DNA of 64,000 bases from Rhodococcus sp. 14-2470-1b (lineage in GTDB: Bacteria; Actinomycetota; Actinomycetes; Mycobacteriales; Mycobacteriaceae): NCBI RefSeq assembly GCF_002259415.1, contig NZ_NPFY01000036.1:227093-291092 (forward strand), written 5' to 3'. The notes beneath the pieces were generated by a model. The model had not been told where the DNA came from. It saw only the letters and a program-made list of their open reading frames with translations, and made no database searches. How positions within the stretch are numbered: the first letter of the stretch is position 1; the number at the start of each line of letters is the position of its first letter. A program made the translations under genes and the position numbers. This document shows, one piece after another, positions 41,720 to 50,496 of this stretch.

Positions 41720-42807
41720 TCGCTCTCGGAACGAGTGCCGGCAATGGTGGAACTGCCGATGACGATGTCGCCCTGGACGTCGCGGCGGTACAACACGGCC
41801 GCTTGTCCCTTCGCCACTCCGGTGAGTGCACTACGAAGCTGAATGTCCACTCCCCCGTCGGCGGTTGCTTCCGCAACAGCTTCCGTGAGCCCACCGTGCG
41901 CGCGAACCTGTACGACGCATTCGATCGGACCGGTAGGTGCAACACCGTCCGTCCAGATCGCGCGGTCGCCACTGATTCCCCACACGTCGAGGCGAGTAGC
42001 AGACCCGACGATGACATTGCCGCTCTCGGGTTCGATGGCGGTGACGTAGCGAGGCTTTCCGTCCGCGGCAGGCCCGGATACTCCGAGGCCCTTGCGCTGA
42101 CCGATCGTGAAGCCGTGCACACCCTCGTGATCGGCAAGTTCTACACCGGTGTCTGCATCGACGACCTTGCCGGGACGGATACCGATCTTCGCTCCGAGGA
42201 ACGCACGAGTGTCACCTGACGGGATGAAGCAGATGTCGTGACTGTCCGGCTTGTCCGCGACCGCGAGTCCGCGTGCTGCGGCCTCCTCGCGGATCTCGGA
42301 CTTGGGGGTGTCCCCGATGGGGAACATCGCCCGCGACAGCTGTCCGTGCGTCAGTACCGCGAGTACGTAGGACTGATCCTTGTCGGCGTCGACGGCACGG
42401 CGCAACACGCCGTCGTGCAGCTGGGCGTAATGCCCCGTTGCCACGGCGTCGAATCCGAGAGCGAGCGCACGGTCGGCAAGCGCGGAGAACTTGATCTTCT
42501 CGTTGCACCGGAGGCATGGATTGGGCGTCTCGCCTGCAGCGTACGACTCGACGAAGTCGTCGATGACGTCTTCCTTGAATCGGTCGGCGAAGTCCCACAC
42601 GTAGAACGGGATGCCGAGCACGTCTGCAGCCCGGCGCGCATCCCCGGCGTCTTCCTTGGAGCAGCATCCGCGCGAACCGGTGCGCAGCGTCCCGGGCTCG
42701 GTCGACAAAGCCAGATGGACGCCGACGACGTCGTGTCCTTCGTCGACTGCGCGGGCAGCCGCAACTGCCGAATCCACTCCGCCGCTCATTGCAGCCAGTA
42801 CACGCAT
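41716..42807 (-). CDS. mnmA: tRNA-specific 2-thiouridylase
   Basis: Thiolates U34 of tRNA-Glu, -Gln and -Lys in an ATP-dependent reaction with sulfur from a cysteine desulfurase. The 363-residue product has the PP-loop MSGGVDSAVAAARAVDEG at the N-terminus, the first catalytic Cys in TPNPCLRCNEKIKF (near 100) and the second in SHDICFIPSGDTRAFL (near 195), with C-terminal RNA-binding barrels. It follows the desulfurase gene directly (TGATG junction), matching the mycobacterial Rv3024c/Rv3025c pair. Both tRNA-Glu and tRNA-Gln substrates are also encoded at 9.3-9.6 kb. Confidence 0.96.
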   Translation of the reverse strand: MRVLAAMSGGVDSAVAAARAVDEGHDVVGVHLALSTEPGTLRTGSRGCCSKEDAGDARRAADVLGIPFYVWDFADRFKEDVIDDFVESYAAGETPNPCLRCNEKIKFSALADRALALGFDAVATGHYAQLHDGVLRRAVDADKDQSYVLAVLTHGQLSRAMFPIGDTPKSEIREEAAARGLAVADKPDSHDICFIPSGDTRAFLGAKIGIRPGKVVDADTGVELADHEGVHGFTIGQRKGLGVSGPAADGKPRYVTAIEPESGNVIVGSATRLDVWGISGDRAIWTDGVAPTGPIECVVQVRAHGGLTEAVAEATADGGVDIQLRSALTGVAKGQAAVLYRRDVQGDIVIGSSTIAGTRSESE

Positions 42808-44045
42808 CAGCGCTGTCCTCCCCGAGCTCCTACGCTCGCCAATCCCGCCGCGCGGGCTCGTTCGATTACTTGCGGCAACGCTGCCAGCAGTGCGTCCACG
42901 TCATTGTCGGTCGATTCGGGTCCTAGCGAGAAACGCAGGGATCCGCGTGCTGTCGACGGGTCCGCGCCCATCGCGATCAGCACGTGACTGGCGCTGGCCA
43001 CACCGGCGGTGCAGGCGGACCCCGTCGAACATTCTATGCCTGCCGCATCCAGCAGCATGAGCAGGGAATCTCCCTCGCAGCCCAGGAAGGTGAAGTGCGC
43101 GATACCGGGTAGCCGCCGATCGTCGGTCGGGCCGTTGACGATCACCTCGGGATCGATCGCGCGAACACCTCTCACCATCTTCTCGCGCAACCGCTCCGCG
43201 TTCGAATGACGGTCATCGAGGTGCGCGACGGTGTCCGCGAGAGCTGCAGCCATCGCAACAACCGACGCAGTGTCGTGCGTCCCGGATCGGACGTCACGCT
43301 CGTGACCGCCCCCGTGCAACAGCGGGACACAGGCCGTCGTGCGTCCGAGCAGCAGGGCACCGACGCCTTGCGGTCCGCCGAACTTGTGCGCAGCGATACT
43401 CATGGCGGACAGGCCGCTGGCGCCGAAGTCGACGCGCAGATGTGGGACGGCCTGGATGGCGTCGCTGTGCATGGGCACGTCGTACTCGCGAGCGATGGCG
43501 GCCAGCTCGGCAATCGGCATGATGGTGCCGACCTCGTTGTTCGCCCACATGATGGTCACCAACGCGGTTCGGTCCGCTCCCACGGCCAGCTCCGCACGGA
43601 GGGTGTCCGGGTGGACTCGGCCACGAGAGTCGACCTCGAGCCAGGTGACTTCTGCGCCTTCGTGGTCGGCGAGCCACTCGACTGCGTCGAGAACCGCATG
43701 ATGCTCGACGGCGCTGGCGATGATTCTGGTTTTCGACGGGTCAGCGTCACGCCGAGCCGCGAAGATCCCCTTCACCGCGAGGTTGTCGCTCTCGGTTCCA
43801 CCTGAGGTGAAGATCACCTCCGACGGCCGAGCTCCGAGGTTCGCGGCGATCGATTCCCGCGACTCCTCGACCTTGCGGCGGGCGGCCCTGCCGGATCCGT
43901 GCAGCGAGGATGCGTTCCCGACGGTGGCGAACACTGCCGTCATGGCCTCGATGGAGGCGCGGGACATGGGCGTCGTCGCAGCATGATCGAGGTACACGGG
44001 TGCACTCGTGCGGGGGGCAGCAGCCGAACTGCGGGCAGAAGGCAT
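42807..44045 (-). CDS. iscS: Cysteine desulfurase (IscS/NifS type)
   Basis: PLP enzyme that converts cysteine to alanine and enzyme-bound persulfide, giving sulfur for Fe-S clusters and tRNA thiolation. The 412-residue product has YLDHAATTPMS (18-28), the PLP lysine K221 in SIAAHKFGGPQG, and the persulfide Cys345 in ECSTGSACTAG. No IscU or other Fe-S scaffold gene is adjacent; the direct partner is mnmA, one base downstream. The ATG at 44045 was chosen because upstream sequence has no homologous character. Equivalent to Rv3025c, which supplies both Fe-S assembly and tRNA thiolation. Confidence 0.94.
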   Translation of the reverse strand: MPSARSSAAAPRTSAPVYLDHAATTPMSRASIEAMTAVFATVGNASSLHGSGRAARRKVEESRESIAANLGARPSEVIFTSGGTESDNLAVKGIFAARRDADPSKTRIIASAVEHHAVLDAVEWLADHEGAEVTWLEVDSRGRVHPDTLRAELAVGADRTALVTIMWANNEVGTIMPIAELAAIAREYDVPMHSDAIQAVPHLRVDFGASGLSAMSIAAHKFGGPQGVGALLLGRTTACVPLLHGGGHERDVRSGTHDTASVVAMAAALADTVAHLDDRHSNAERLREKMVRGVRAIDPEVIVNGPTDDRRLPGIAHFTFLGCEGDSLLMLLDAAGIECSTGSACTAGVASASHVLIAMGADPSTARGSLRFSLGPESTDNDVDALLAALPQVIERARAAGLASVGARGGQR

Positions 44046-44118
44046 AACGCTTCCAAGGATAGCCGGTGATGACACATGCCCCACCCACCCGAGAAACCCG
44101 GCCACCCGAGGATCCTGC

Positions 44119-45072
44119 TCAGCGGTGCGCGGGCCGTTCCGGTGCCCGGACGACGTCGTGGGTGACGTCGAGAGTGACGACGCCGTGCATGGTCGGATCG
44201 AATCGATCACCGGATCGCGCCGCTGCCTCGCAACGCCTCGCGAGATCCCGACGGTCGGTGCCCGGCGCCTCGGGAGCGGCCAGTTCCAAGCGCGCGACGA
44301 TTCCTTTCAGCCGCAGGATCCTGCCGATCGACTGACCGATGGTCTCGTCGCCGACGAAGCACGTCGCGGTCGTGCGAGCAGAATCTCCGTCGACGTACGC
44401 GAGCCGGACCGGCTGCACCCAGGTCTCCGTGTCGATCGCGGCCTGGAACATCGCAGGCCGGAACGAGCCGTACGCCTGTCCGCACCAGGTCGTCGCTTCC
44501 GGGAACACCACGACCGTTTTACCGTCGCGCAGTCTGTCCGCAACCTGGTCGACGGTCCCCGGGAGCGCACGCAGTTTCTGCCGGTGAATGGGAAGCACCT
44601 TCATTGCCCTGGCCAACAGGCCCAGTACCGGCCACTCGATCAGGTCGCCGCGGGCGACGAACGTCGCCGGTCGCAGTGCCGTCAGGACCAGTACGTCCGT
44701 CCAGGAAATGTGTCCGGCCACGACGAGCGCGCCGTGTTCGGTACGGGAGCGTTCCCGATCCGACCGTGGGTCGTGGACGCAGAGCCCGATACCGACGGCG
44801 AACAGCAACATCCGCGCACCGAACCGAGTGACGCGCCTGCGCAGTCGGGGTGAGACCACACCGACGGCGATCAGTACCGGGAGCAGAGCGACCGCGAACA
44901 GCGCGACCAGAATGCGCAGTGCGACCACCACCGAACCCACGGTTGCGCTTCCGCGCGCGATGCAGCCGTCTCCGCACGGGCTGGACGGCATCCATGCATG
45001 ATCCACCACCTGTTCCGTCACGGCCGATTCGGCTGCGCGGCCGGACGAGTCGACGATGTTCGACGCGCTCAT
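44119..45072 (-). CDS. Lysophospholipid acyltransferase (PlsC/OlsA-like)
   Basis: Membrane acyltransferase of 317 residues. A hydrophobic segment covers about 48-70 (ALRILVALFAVALLPVLIAV). The HX4D catalytic motif GHISWTDVL is near 125, and the second block VVVFPEATTWCGQAYGSFR near 190 matches PlsC motif III. Position and overlap (ATGA) with the upstream GNAT-type N-acyltransferase copy the OlsB/OlsA arrangement, where OlsB makes lyso-ornithine lipid and OlsA adds the second acyl chain. M. tuberculosis has the same pair at Rv3026c/Rv3027c. The substrate could equally be lysophosphatidic acid. Ends 73 bases before the iscS-type start. Confidence 0.83.
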   Translation of the reverse strand: MSASNIVDSSGRAAESAVTEQVVDHAWMPSSPCGDGCIARGSATVGSVVVALRILVALFAVALLPVLIAVGVVSPRLRRRVTRFGARMLLFAVGIGLCVHDPRSDRERSRTEHGALVVAGHISWTDVLVLTALRPATFVARGDLIEWPVLGLLARAMKVLPIHRQKLRALPGTVDQVADRLRDGKTVVVFPEATTWCGQAYGSFRPAMFQAAIDTETWVQPVRLAYVDGDSARTTATCFVGDETIGQSIGRILRLKGIVARLELAAPEAPGTDRRDLARRCEAAARSGDRFDPTMHGVVTLDVTHDVVRAPERPAHR

Positions 45073-45911
45073 CCCTGTCCCCTCGTCTCGTACGTGTTGG
45101 CCGCGCTCCTCAACCGATCCAGGTACCGAGTGTTGGCATCGCTCAGCCCGAGCAGTGCGACGAAATCCGCAACTCCGAAGTCGGGGTCGTGCGACGGTTC
45201 TCCGCACACCACCGCGTTCAGTCGCAGGTATCCGCGAAGCAGAGGAGGGATCGACGTTCGCGCTGGGGCCACGATGTCGTCCAGACCGCGGCCGTCGACC
45301 ACGACTGGGTTACGTGGGATCACGCGGCGGTCGGGTGCCGATCCATGCTTGTCGAGCAGGAAGTCGCGGACGCCTCGGACGTTCGCCCCTGGAACGTCCT
45401 CGGCGGACGCCTGCATGGGTACCGATACGCATCCCATGACCCATTCGAGGCCGGTCACTTCGAGGTAGTGCAGGATTCCAGCCCACATGAGTCCGAGGAC
45501 GGAGCCGGATCGGTGCTCGGGCCGGACGACGGCGCGTCCCATCTCGACTACCGAGGACGCGGCCGGATTCAGGGCTGTGAGATCGAATTCCGTTGCGGTG
45601 TAGTAGCCCCCGGCTGCGATGGCAGCGTCGGGAGTGAGCATGCGGTAGCAACCGACGAAGTCGTCGGTGGTGTTGTCGCGGACGAGAAGATGGTCGCAGA
45701 ATTCGTCGAAGCGGTCGGCATCACGGCCGCTGGGATCTCGGGGAATGTCGTATCCGGGTTCGGACGCGAACACGTCGTAGCGGAGTTTCTGAGCGGCGTC
45801 GCGATGGTCTCGGTCGGTGGACAGGACGAGCGAATAGCGGTCGGCGCCTCGGCCCTTCGTGGCCGTCTCGGGCATGGACGATGCACGCGAGTTCATGACT
45901 GAAGTGGTCAT
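45069..45911 (-). CDS. GNAT-fold N-acyltransferase, OlsB/hemolysin-like
   Basis: A 280-residue protein of the OlsB-like acyltransferase group (PF13444 type). Segments LVLSTDRDHRDAAQKLRYDV (28-47), DDFVGCYRMLTPDAAIAAGG, VEMGRAVVRPEHRSGSVLGL and MGCVSVPMQASAEDV match ornithine-(acyl carrier protein) N-acyltransferases. The expected reaction is transfer of a 3-hydroxyacyl group from ACP to the alpha-amine of ornithine (or another amino acid). Start at 45911. It lies immediately before, and overlaps, the PlsC-like gene. Ornithine lipid or a related aminolipid is the inferred product; amino-acid specificity cannot be read. Confidence 0.82.
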   Translation of the reverse strand: MTTSVMNSRASSMPETATKGRGADRYSLVLSTDRDHRDAAQKLRYDVFASEPGYDIPRDPSGRDADRFDEFCDHLLVRDNTTDDFVGCYRMLTPDAAIAAGGYYTATEFDLTALNPAASSVVEMGRAVVRPEHRSGSVLGLMWAGILHYLEVTGLEWVMGCVSVPMQASAEDVPGANVRGVRDFLLDKHGSAPDRRVIPRNPVVVDGRGLDDIVAPARTSIPPLLRGYLRLNAVVCGEPSHDPDFGVADFVALLGLSDANTRYLDRLRSAANTYETRGQG

Positions 45912-45984
45912 GCAAGTTGTCTAACGAGCCGCGGCCACGTCAGCGCATCAGGTGGGTAACGTGTCCGAACACGTTGTGTGAACG

Positions 45985-46034
45985 ACAGACACGCCCCCGC
46001 CCCCGAAACGGGGAGGCGGGGGCGTGTCGTCTGT
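45985..46034 (-). terminator. Terminator of etfBA
   Basis: Long GC-rich inverted repeat (ACAGACACGCCCCCGCC against its near-complement) with a short GAAAC loop, just downstream of the etfA stop and upstream of the OlsB-like gene. Confidence 0.88.
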
Positions 46035-46044
46035 CCGGGCGATA

Positions 46045-47001
46045 TCAGCCCTTGTGCTTCTTCACCGCTTCGGTGAGCTGAGGTGCGACGTTGAACAGGT
46101 CGCCCACGATGCCGTAGTCGGCGATCTCGAAGATGGGTGCTTCTTCGTCCTTGTTGACTGCGACGATGGTCTTCGAGGTCTGCATTCCGGCGCGGTGCTG
46201 GATGGCGCCGGAGATGCCGAGTGCGATGTAGAGCTGCGGGGAGACCGTCTTACCGGTCTGACCCACCTGGAACTGACCCGGGTAGTAACCGGAGTCCACC
46301 GCAGCGCGCGACGCTCCGACGGCTGCGCCGAGCGAGTCGGCGAGGTCCTCGACGACGTTGAACTTGTCTGCACTTCCGACGCCACGGCCACCGGACACGA
46401 CGACGGTCGCTTCGGTGAGTTCCGGGCGGTCGCCGCCGACGATCGGGTCACGCGAGGTGACCTTGACGACGCCGTCTTCCTGCGCCGGAACCTCGACGGT
46501 TTCGCGGCTACCCGCGCCTGCCTTCGGCTCGGCTTCCACTGCGCCCGGACGCAACGAAATGACGGGGACGTCTCCGTTGGCCTTTGCCTCGACGGTGAAC
46601 GCGCCACCGAAAATCGAGTAGGTGGCACTGCCGTCGCCGTTCACAGCGATGACGTCGTTGTGCAGACCGGAGCCCAGGCGCGCCGCGAGGCGTCCGGCGA
46701 CTTCCTTGCCTTCGATGCTGGCTGCGGTGATGATCGCGGCCGGCGAGACGGACTCGGCGAGTGCCGAGAGGACGTCGACCTTGGGGGTGATGATGAAGCC
46801 GTCGATGTCGTCGGACTCCGCGGCGTAGATCTTCTCCGCGCCTGCCTCGGTCAATGCGTCGGCCAGCTTGTCGGTGGTACCGGCGGGACCGGTGACGACT
46901 GCCGACGGCTCGCCGAGTGCACGGGCGGCGGTGATCAGCTCGGTGCTGACCTTCTTGAGGGTTCCCTCGACGTGCTCCACGAGCACGAGTACTTCTGCCA
47001 T
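46045..47001 (-). CDS. etfA: Electron transfer flavoprotein alpha subunit
   Basis: FAD-binding subunit of ETF, which carries electrons from acyl-CoA dehydrogenases toward the respiratory quinone pool. The 318-residue product has the C-terminal FAD region in order: SRDPIVGGDRPELTEATVVV, VEDLADSLGAAVGASRAAVD, QVGQTGKTVSPQLYIALGIS and GAIQHRAGMQTSKTIVAVN. It follows etfB after 45 bases. The terminator at 45985 ends the transcript. Equivalent to fixB (Rv3028c). Confidence 0.97.
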   Translation of the reverse strand: MAEVLVLVEHVEGTLKKVSTELITAARALGEPSAVVTGPAGTTDKLADALTEAGAEKIYAAESDDIDGFIITPKVDVLSALAESVSPAAIITAASIEGKEVAGRLAARLGSGLHNDVIAVNGDGSATYSIFGGAFTVEAKANGDVPVISLRPGAVEAEPKAGAGSRETVEVPAQEDGVVKVTSRDPIVGGDRPELTEATVVVSGGRGVGSADKFNVVEDLADSLGAAVGASRAAVDSGYYPGQFQVGQTGKTVSPQLYIALGISGAIQHRAGMQTSKTIVAVNKDEEAPIFEIADYGIVGDLFNVAPQLTEAVKKHKG

Positions 47002-47046
47002 GACTTGCTCTCCTTAAGTGGTCTGCGCGGCGTTACGTCGGCGGGA

Positions 47047-47847
47047 TCAGATGATCTTCTGGCCTACGAGGTAGGTGGCGATCTTGTCGCCGCCGTCGCC
47101 CTCGTCGGTGACCCGCTCGCCTGCAGTCTTGGGAGGCTTGGGGGTGGACGACGTGACGGTCGTTCCTGCGTTCTCCACGCCGACGATGCCGTCCTCGACG
47201 CCGATCTCGGCGAGCGTGATGGTCTGCACCGTCTTCTTCTTCGCGGCCATGATGCCCTTGAAGGACGGGAAGCGCGGCTCGTTGATCTTCTCGGTGACGC
47301 TGACGATGGCCGGCAGTGCAGCCTCGAGGCCGAAGATGCCCTCGTCCGTCTCGCGCTCGCCCGACACGGTGCCGTCGGCGACGGTCAGCTTGCGGAGCTG
47401 GGTGAGAGCGGGGATCTGGAGGTACTCGGCGATGATTGCCGGTACAGCGCCCGTGCGGCCGTCGGTGGCCTCGTTACCCGCGATGATCAGATCGGCGGGC
47501 TCGTCGTTCTCGAACGCGACGTTCCCGAGCGCAGCTGCCAGCGCGTACGCAGTCTGGATGGCGTCGGACCCGTGGAGCGAGGGGTCGTTGAGGTGCACGG
47601 CGCTGTCGGCACCCATGGACAGCGCTTTGCGGATGGCATCGGTGGCGCGGTCGGGGCCTGCGGACAGCACCTTCACCTCGCCGCCCTGTGATTCCTTGAT
47701 GAGCAGGGCTTCTTCGACGGCGCGCTCGTTGATCTCGTCGAGAACGGCGTCGGCTGCCTCACGGTCGAGCGTGTAGTCACCGTCGGTGAGTTTGCGCTCG
47801 GACCACGTGTCGGGAACCTGCTTGATCAAAACAACGATGTTCGTCAT
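47047..47847 (-). CDS. etfB: Electron transfer flavoprotein beta subunit
   Basis: AMP-binding subunit of ETF, 266 residues. It begins MTNIVVLIKQVPDTWSERKL, contains DEINERAVEEALLIKE and the AMP-loop region LIIAGNEATDGRTGAVPAII, and PRFPSFKGIMAAKKK near 190. The first gene of the etfBA operon, equivalent to fixA (Rv3029c). Its promoter lies in the 220-base divergent gap with the methyltransferase gene at 48068; I see no other feature in that gap. Confidence 0.97.
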   Translation of the reverse strand: MTNIVVLIKQVPDTWSERKLTDGDYTLDREAADAVLDEINERAVEEALLIKESQGGEVKVLSAGPDRATDAIRKALSMGADSAVHLNDPSLHGSDAIQTAYALAAALGNVAFENDEPADLIIAGNEATDGRTGAVPAIIAEYLQIPALTQLRKLTVADGTVSGERETDEGIFGLEAALPAIVSVTEKINEPRFPSFKGIMAAKKKTVQTITLAEIGVEDGIVGVENAGTTVTSSTPKPPKTAGERVTDEGDGGDKIATYLVGQKII

Positions 47848-48067
47848 GGGTCTGCGTCGACCTCCTGGTCATGTTCCGCTGATTCGTAGGGTGAATCGGG
47901 TCGTGCCTTATGGGTTCTTGCTGTTCTAGGCCCTGCCGTAGATTACCCCATGTTTAGTTACTGGTGGGTAACTTACCGCATTTCCGATCCGACAATACAT
48001 CCGCCCCGCCTGATCGGACGCCACTGCCGATGGATCGTCCCTGGACGTAGGCACTACCCTCTCGTCG

Positions 48068-48859
48068 GTGAGCGAATCATCGACAGCCGACGCGGACGCA
48101 CCGCTCCCCCTCACCGGCGAGCGCACGGTTCCTGGCATCGCGGAGGAGAACTACTGGTTCCGCCGACACGAGGTCGTGTACGAGCACCTGCTGGGGCGGT
48201 GCCGGCACCGCACCGTCCTCGAGGCAGGATCAGGAGAAGGCTACGGCGCCAACATGATCGACGCCGTTGCCGAGTCGGTCACCGGCGTGGACTACGACGC
48301 AGGCGCCGCCGCTCACGTACACGATCGGTATCGCGGAGTCCGCATGCTCCGCGGCAATCTGGCACAGCTGCCCCTTCGCGACGACTCGGTGGACGTGGTC
48401 GTCAACTTCCAGGTGATCGAGCATCTGTGGGATCAGGGGCAGTTCCTCGACGAGTGCTTCCGGGTCCTCCGCCCGGGTGGAGAGTTGCTCGTCAGTACAC
48501 CGAATCGCATCACGTTCTCCCCGGGGCGAGACACTCCGTTGAACCCGTTCCACACGCGCGAATTGAACGCGGACGAGCTGTCCGAGCTGCTGGAACACGC
48601 AGGTTTCACCGTGGACGTCATGACCGGCGTCCATCACGGGTCCACGCTTCGAAAGCTCGACGACAAGCACGGAGGGTCGTTCATCGACGCTCAGATCGAG
48701 CGCGCTCTCGCCGGGGAGCCCTGGCCGGCAGCCCTCTCGGCCGACGTCGCATCGATCACCACGGCAGATTTCGACATCCACCCGACGGACATGGACGGGA
48801 GCCTCGACCTGGTCGCCGTCGCGATCAAGCCTCACGGCGGAGCTGCGGTGAGCGGGTGA
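48068..48859 (+). CDS. SAM-dependent methyltransferase of the MGLP-type cluster
   Basis: Class I methyltransferase of 263 residues. Motif I is VLEAGSGEGYGANMID (about 50-65), with the acidic ribose ligand in TGVDYDAGAAA and FRVLRPGGELLVSTPNRI as motif IV/post-IV. It is equivalent to Rv3030, known in mycobacteria to O-methylate the reducing-end glucose of methylglucose lipopolysaccharide precursors. The GTG start at 48068 leads directly into a three-gene overlap with the GH57 and GT4 genes. The MGLP assignment is by synteny plus family; the enzyme could act on another polysaccharide in this host. Confidence 0.87.
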   Translation: MSESSTADADAPLPLTGERTVPGIAEENYWFRRHEVVYEHLLGRCRHRTVLEAGSGEGYGANMIDAVAESVTGVDYDAGAAAHVHDRYRGVRMLRGNLAQLPLRDDSVDVVVNFQVIEHLWDQGQFLDECFRVLRPGGELLVSTPNRITFSPGRDTPLNPFHTRELNADELSELLEHAGFTVDVMTGVHHGSTLRKLDDKHGGSFIDAQIERALAGEPWPAALSADVASITTADFDIHPTDMDGSLDLVAVAIKPHGGAAVSG

Positions 48860-50496
48860 GCACACCTTCACCGAAGGTGACCGAACCGGGCATGTTCTCT
48901 CTGGTTCTGCACTCGCACCTGCCCTGGCTCGCCAATCACGGCCGATGGCCGGTCGGCGAGGAGTGGTTGTACCAATCGTGGGCCGACTCCTATCTGCCGC
49001 TGACGGACATGCTCTCGACGCTCGCCGACGAGGGACGTACCAACCTGCTCTCGCTCGGAATCACCCCGGTGCTCGCCGCTCAACTCGACGACCCGCATTG
49101 TCTTGCGGGGATGCATCATTGGCTCGGAAACTGGCAGCTGCGCGCGCACGAGGCGACCGACCGTGCGATGTCGATCCGCGAACACAGAAGCGCCGCACGG
49201 GCACTCGACACATTCGAGACGAAGTGGCGACACGGTGGATCACCGGTCGTTCGTACACTCGTCGACGCTGGAACGGTCGAACTGCTCGGCGGCCCCCTCG
49301 CCCACCCCTTCCAACCGCTGCTCGATCCGAGGCTGCGCGAATTCTCGCTGTCCGAGGGGCTTTCCGACGCGGCGAGGCGCTGGGGCACACGGCCCACCGG
49401 CATCTGGGCACCCGAATGTGCGTACGCACCGGGGATGGAAGTCGGATACGCGGACGCAGGGGTCACCCACTTCATGGTGGACGGCCCATCCCTGCGAGGC
49501 GACACGACGCTCGGGCGACCGGTGCGAGAATCCGACGTTCTCGCATTCGGGCGCGATCTCGAGGTCAGCTATCGCGTGTGGTCGCCGAAATCCGGCTACC
49601 CCGGTCATGCCTCGTACCGCGACTTCCACACCTACGACCATGCGACCGGGCTCAAGCACGCCCGCGTCACCGGACGAACCGTCGACTCGGCCGACAAGGA
49701 GCCCTACGATCCCGCGGCCGCCTCCGCCGCGATCGACATTCACGTCGCGGACTTCGTCGACGCGGTCAGGCGCAGGCTCCGCTCCGAGTCCGACCGCATC
49801 GGTCGACCCGCACTCGTCGTGGCGGCGTTCGACACGGAATTGTTCGGCCATTGGTGGTTCGAGGGTCCAGTCTGGCTCGAACGTGTCCTGCGAGCTCTAC
49901 CGGAAGCCGGAATCGACATCGGAACTCTCGACGACGCTCGCAGCAAGGGATTCGTGGGCTCGCCGGTACAGTTGACCGAGTCGTCATGGGGGTCGGGCAA
50001 GGACTGGCGCGTGTGGAACGGCGACGCCGTCCGCGATCTGGTCGATCTGAACGCCGAGGTGGTCGAGGCAGCGCTGAGCTCACTCGACGGACAGCGCGCG
50101 GTGGACAGGCAGCACACGGTGGACGGGCAGCGCACGGTGGACGGGCAGCGCACGGTGGACGGGCAGCGATCGGGCATACCCGAATTGCGCAACAGGGTGA
50201 ACGACCAGATTCTGCGTGAGACACTCAACGCGGTTGCCAGTGACTGGGCATTCATGGTCAGCAAGGACACGGCGGCCGGATATGCGCGCCAGCGTGCGCA
50301 CGTCCACGCCCACGCTCTCCGGGAGATCGCGGACGCGGTCCGCGGTGGTCGTCACGACGACGCGGAGCGGCTCGCACGCGGGTGGAACCAGGCGGACGGG
50401 CTTTTTCCCGCACTCGACGCTCGTCGAGTAGCAGGTAAGTACAGCTCGGAGAACCTGCAGCACGGATCTGCAGCTCGGAGGGGAGCGTCGAAGTGA
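48856..50496 (+). CDS. GH57 1,4-alpha-glucan branching-type enzyme
   Basis: A 546-residue glycoside hydrolase family 57 protein. It opens FSLVLHSHLPWLANHGRWPV (14-33). The nucleophile is E187 in IWAPECAYAPG and the acid/base D326 in AAFDTELFGHWWFEGP. Family 57 branching enzymes make alpha-1,6 branches; the equivalent Rv3031 is assigned to MGLP. A tandem VDGQRT repeat (residues about 411-438) interrupts the C-terminal helical region and is absent from what I know of the family. GTG 48856 overlaps the methyltransferase stop, and its own stop overlaps the GT4 start, so the three are translationally coupled. Confidence 0.9.
   Translation: MSTPSPKVTEPGMFSLVLHSHLPWLANHGRWPVGEEWLYQSWADSYLPLTDMLSTLADEGRTNLLSLGITPVLAAQLDDPHCLAGMHHWLGNWQLRAHEATDRAMSIREHRSAARALDTFETKWRHGGSPVVRTLVDAGTVELLGGPLAHPFQPLLDPRLREFSLSEGLSDAARRWGTRPTGIWAPECAYAPGMEVGYADAGVTHFMVDGPSLRGDTTLGRPVRESDVLAFGRDLEVSYRVWSPKSGYPGHASYRDFHTYDHATGLKHARVTGRTVDSADKEPYDPAAASAAIDIHVADFVDAVRRRLRSESDRIGRPALVVAAFDTELFGHWWFEGPVWLERVLRALPEAGIDIGTLDDARSKGFVGSPVQLTESSWGSGKDWRVWNGDAVRDLVDLNAEVVEAALSSLDGQRAVDRQHTVDGQRTVDGQRTVDGQRSGIPELRNRVNDQILRETLNAVASDWAFMVSKDTAAGYARQRAHVHAHALREIADAVRGGRHDDAERLARGWNQADGLFPALDARRVAGKYSSENLQHGSAARRGASK
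50086..50175 (+). repeat. In-frame 18-bp tandem repeat inside the GH57 gene
   Basis: Five units of 18 bp based on GACGGGCAGCGCACGGTG: 50086-50103, 50104-50121, 50122-50139, 50140-50157 (the last two identical), and a degenerate 50158-50175. They translate to DGQRAV, DRQHTV, DGQRTV twice, then DGQRSG. The unit length keeps the frame, so copy number could change without breaking the protein. Confidence 0.95.

Noticed and set aside
47950..48855. N-terminal extension of the GH57 gene from 47950
   Set aside because: The extension lies in another frame over the methyltransferase gene; GTG 48856 overlaps the methyltransferase stop in the usual way.
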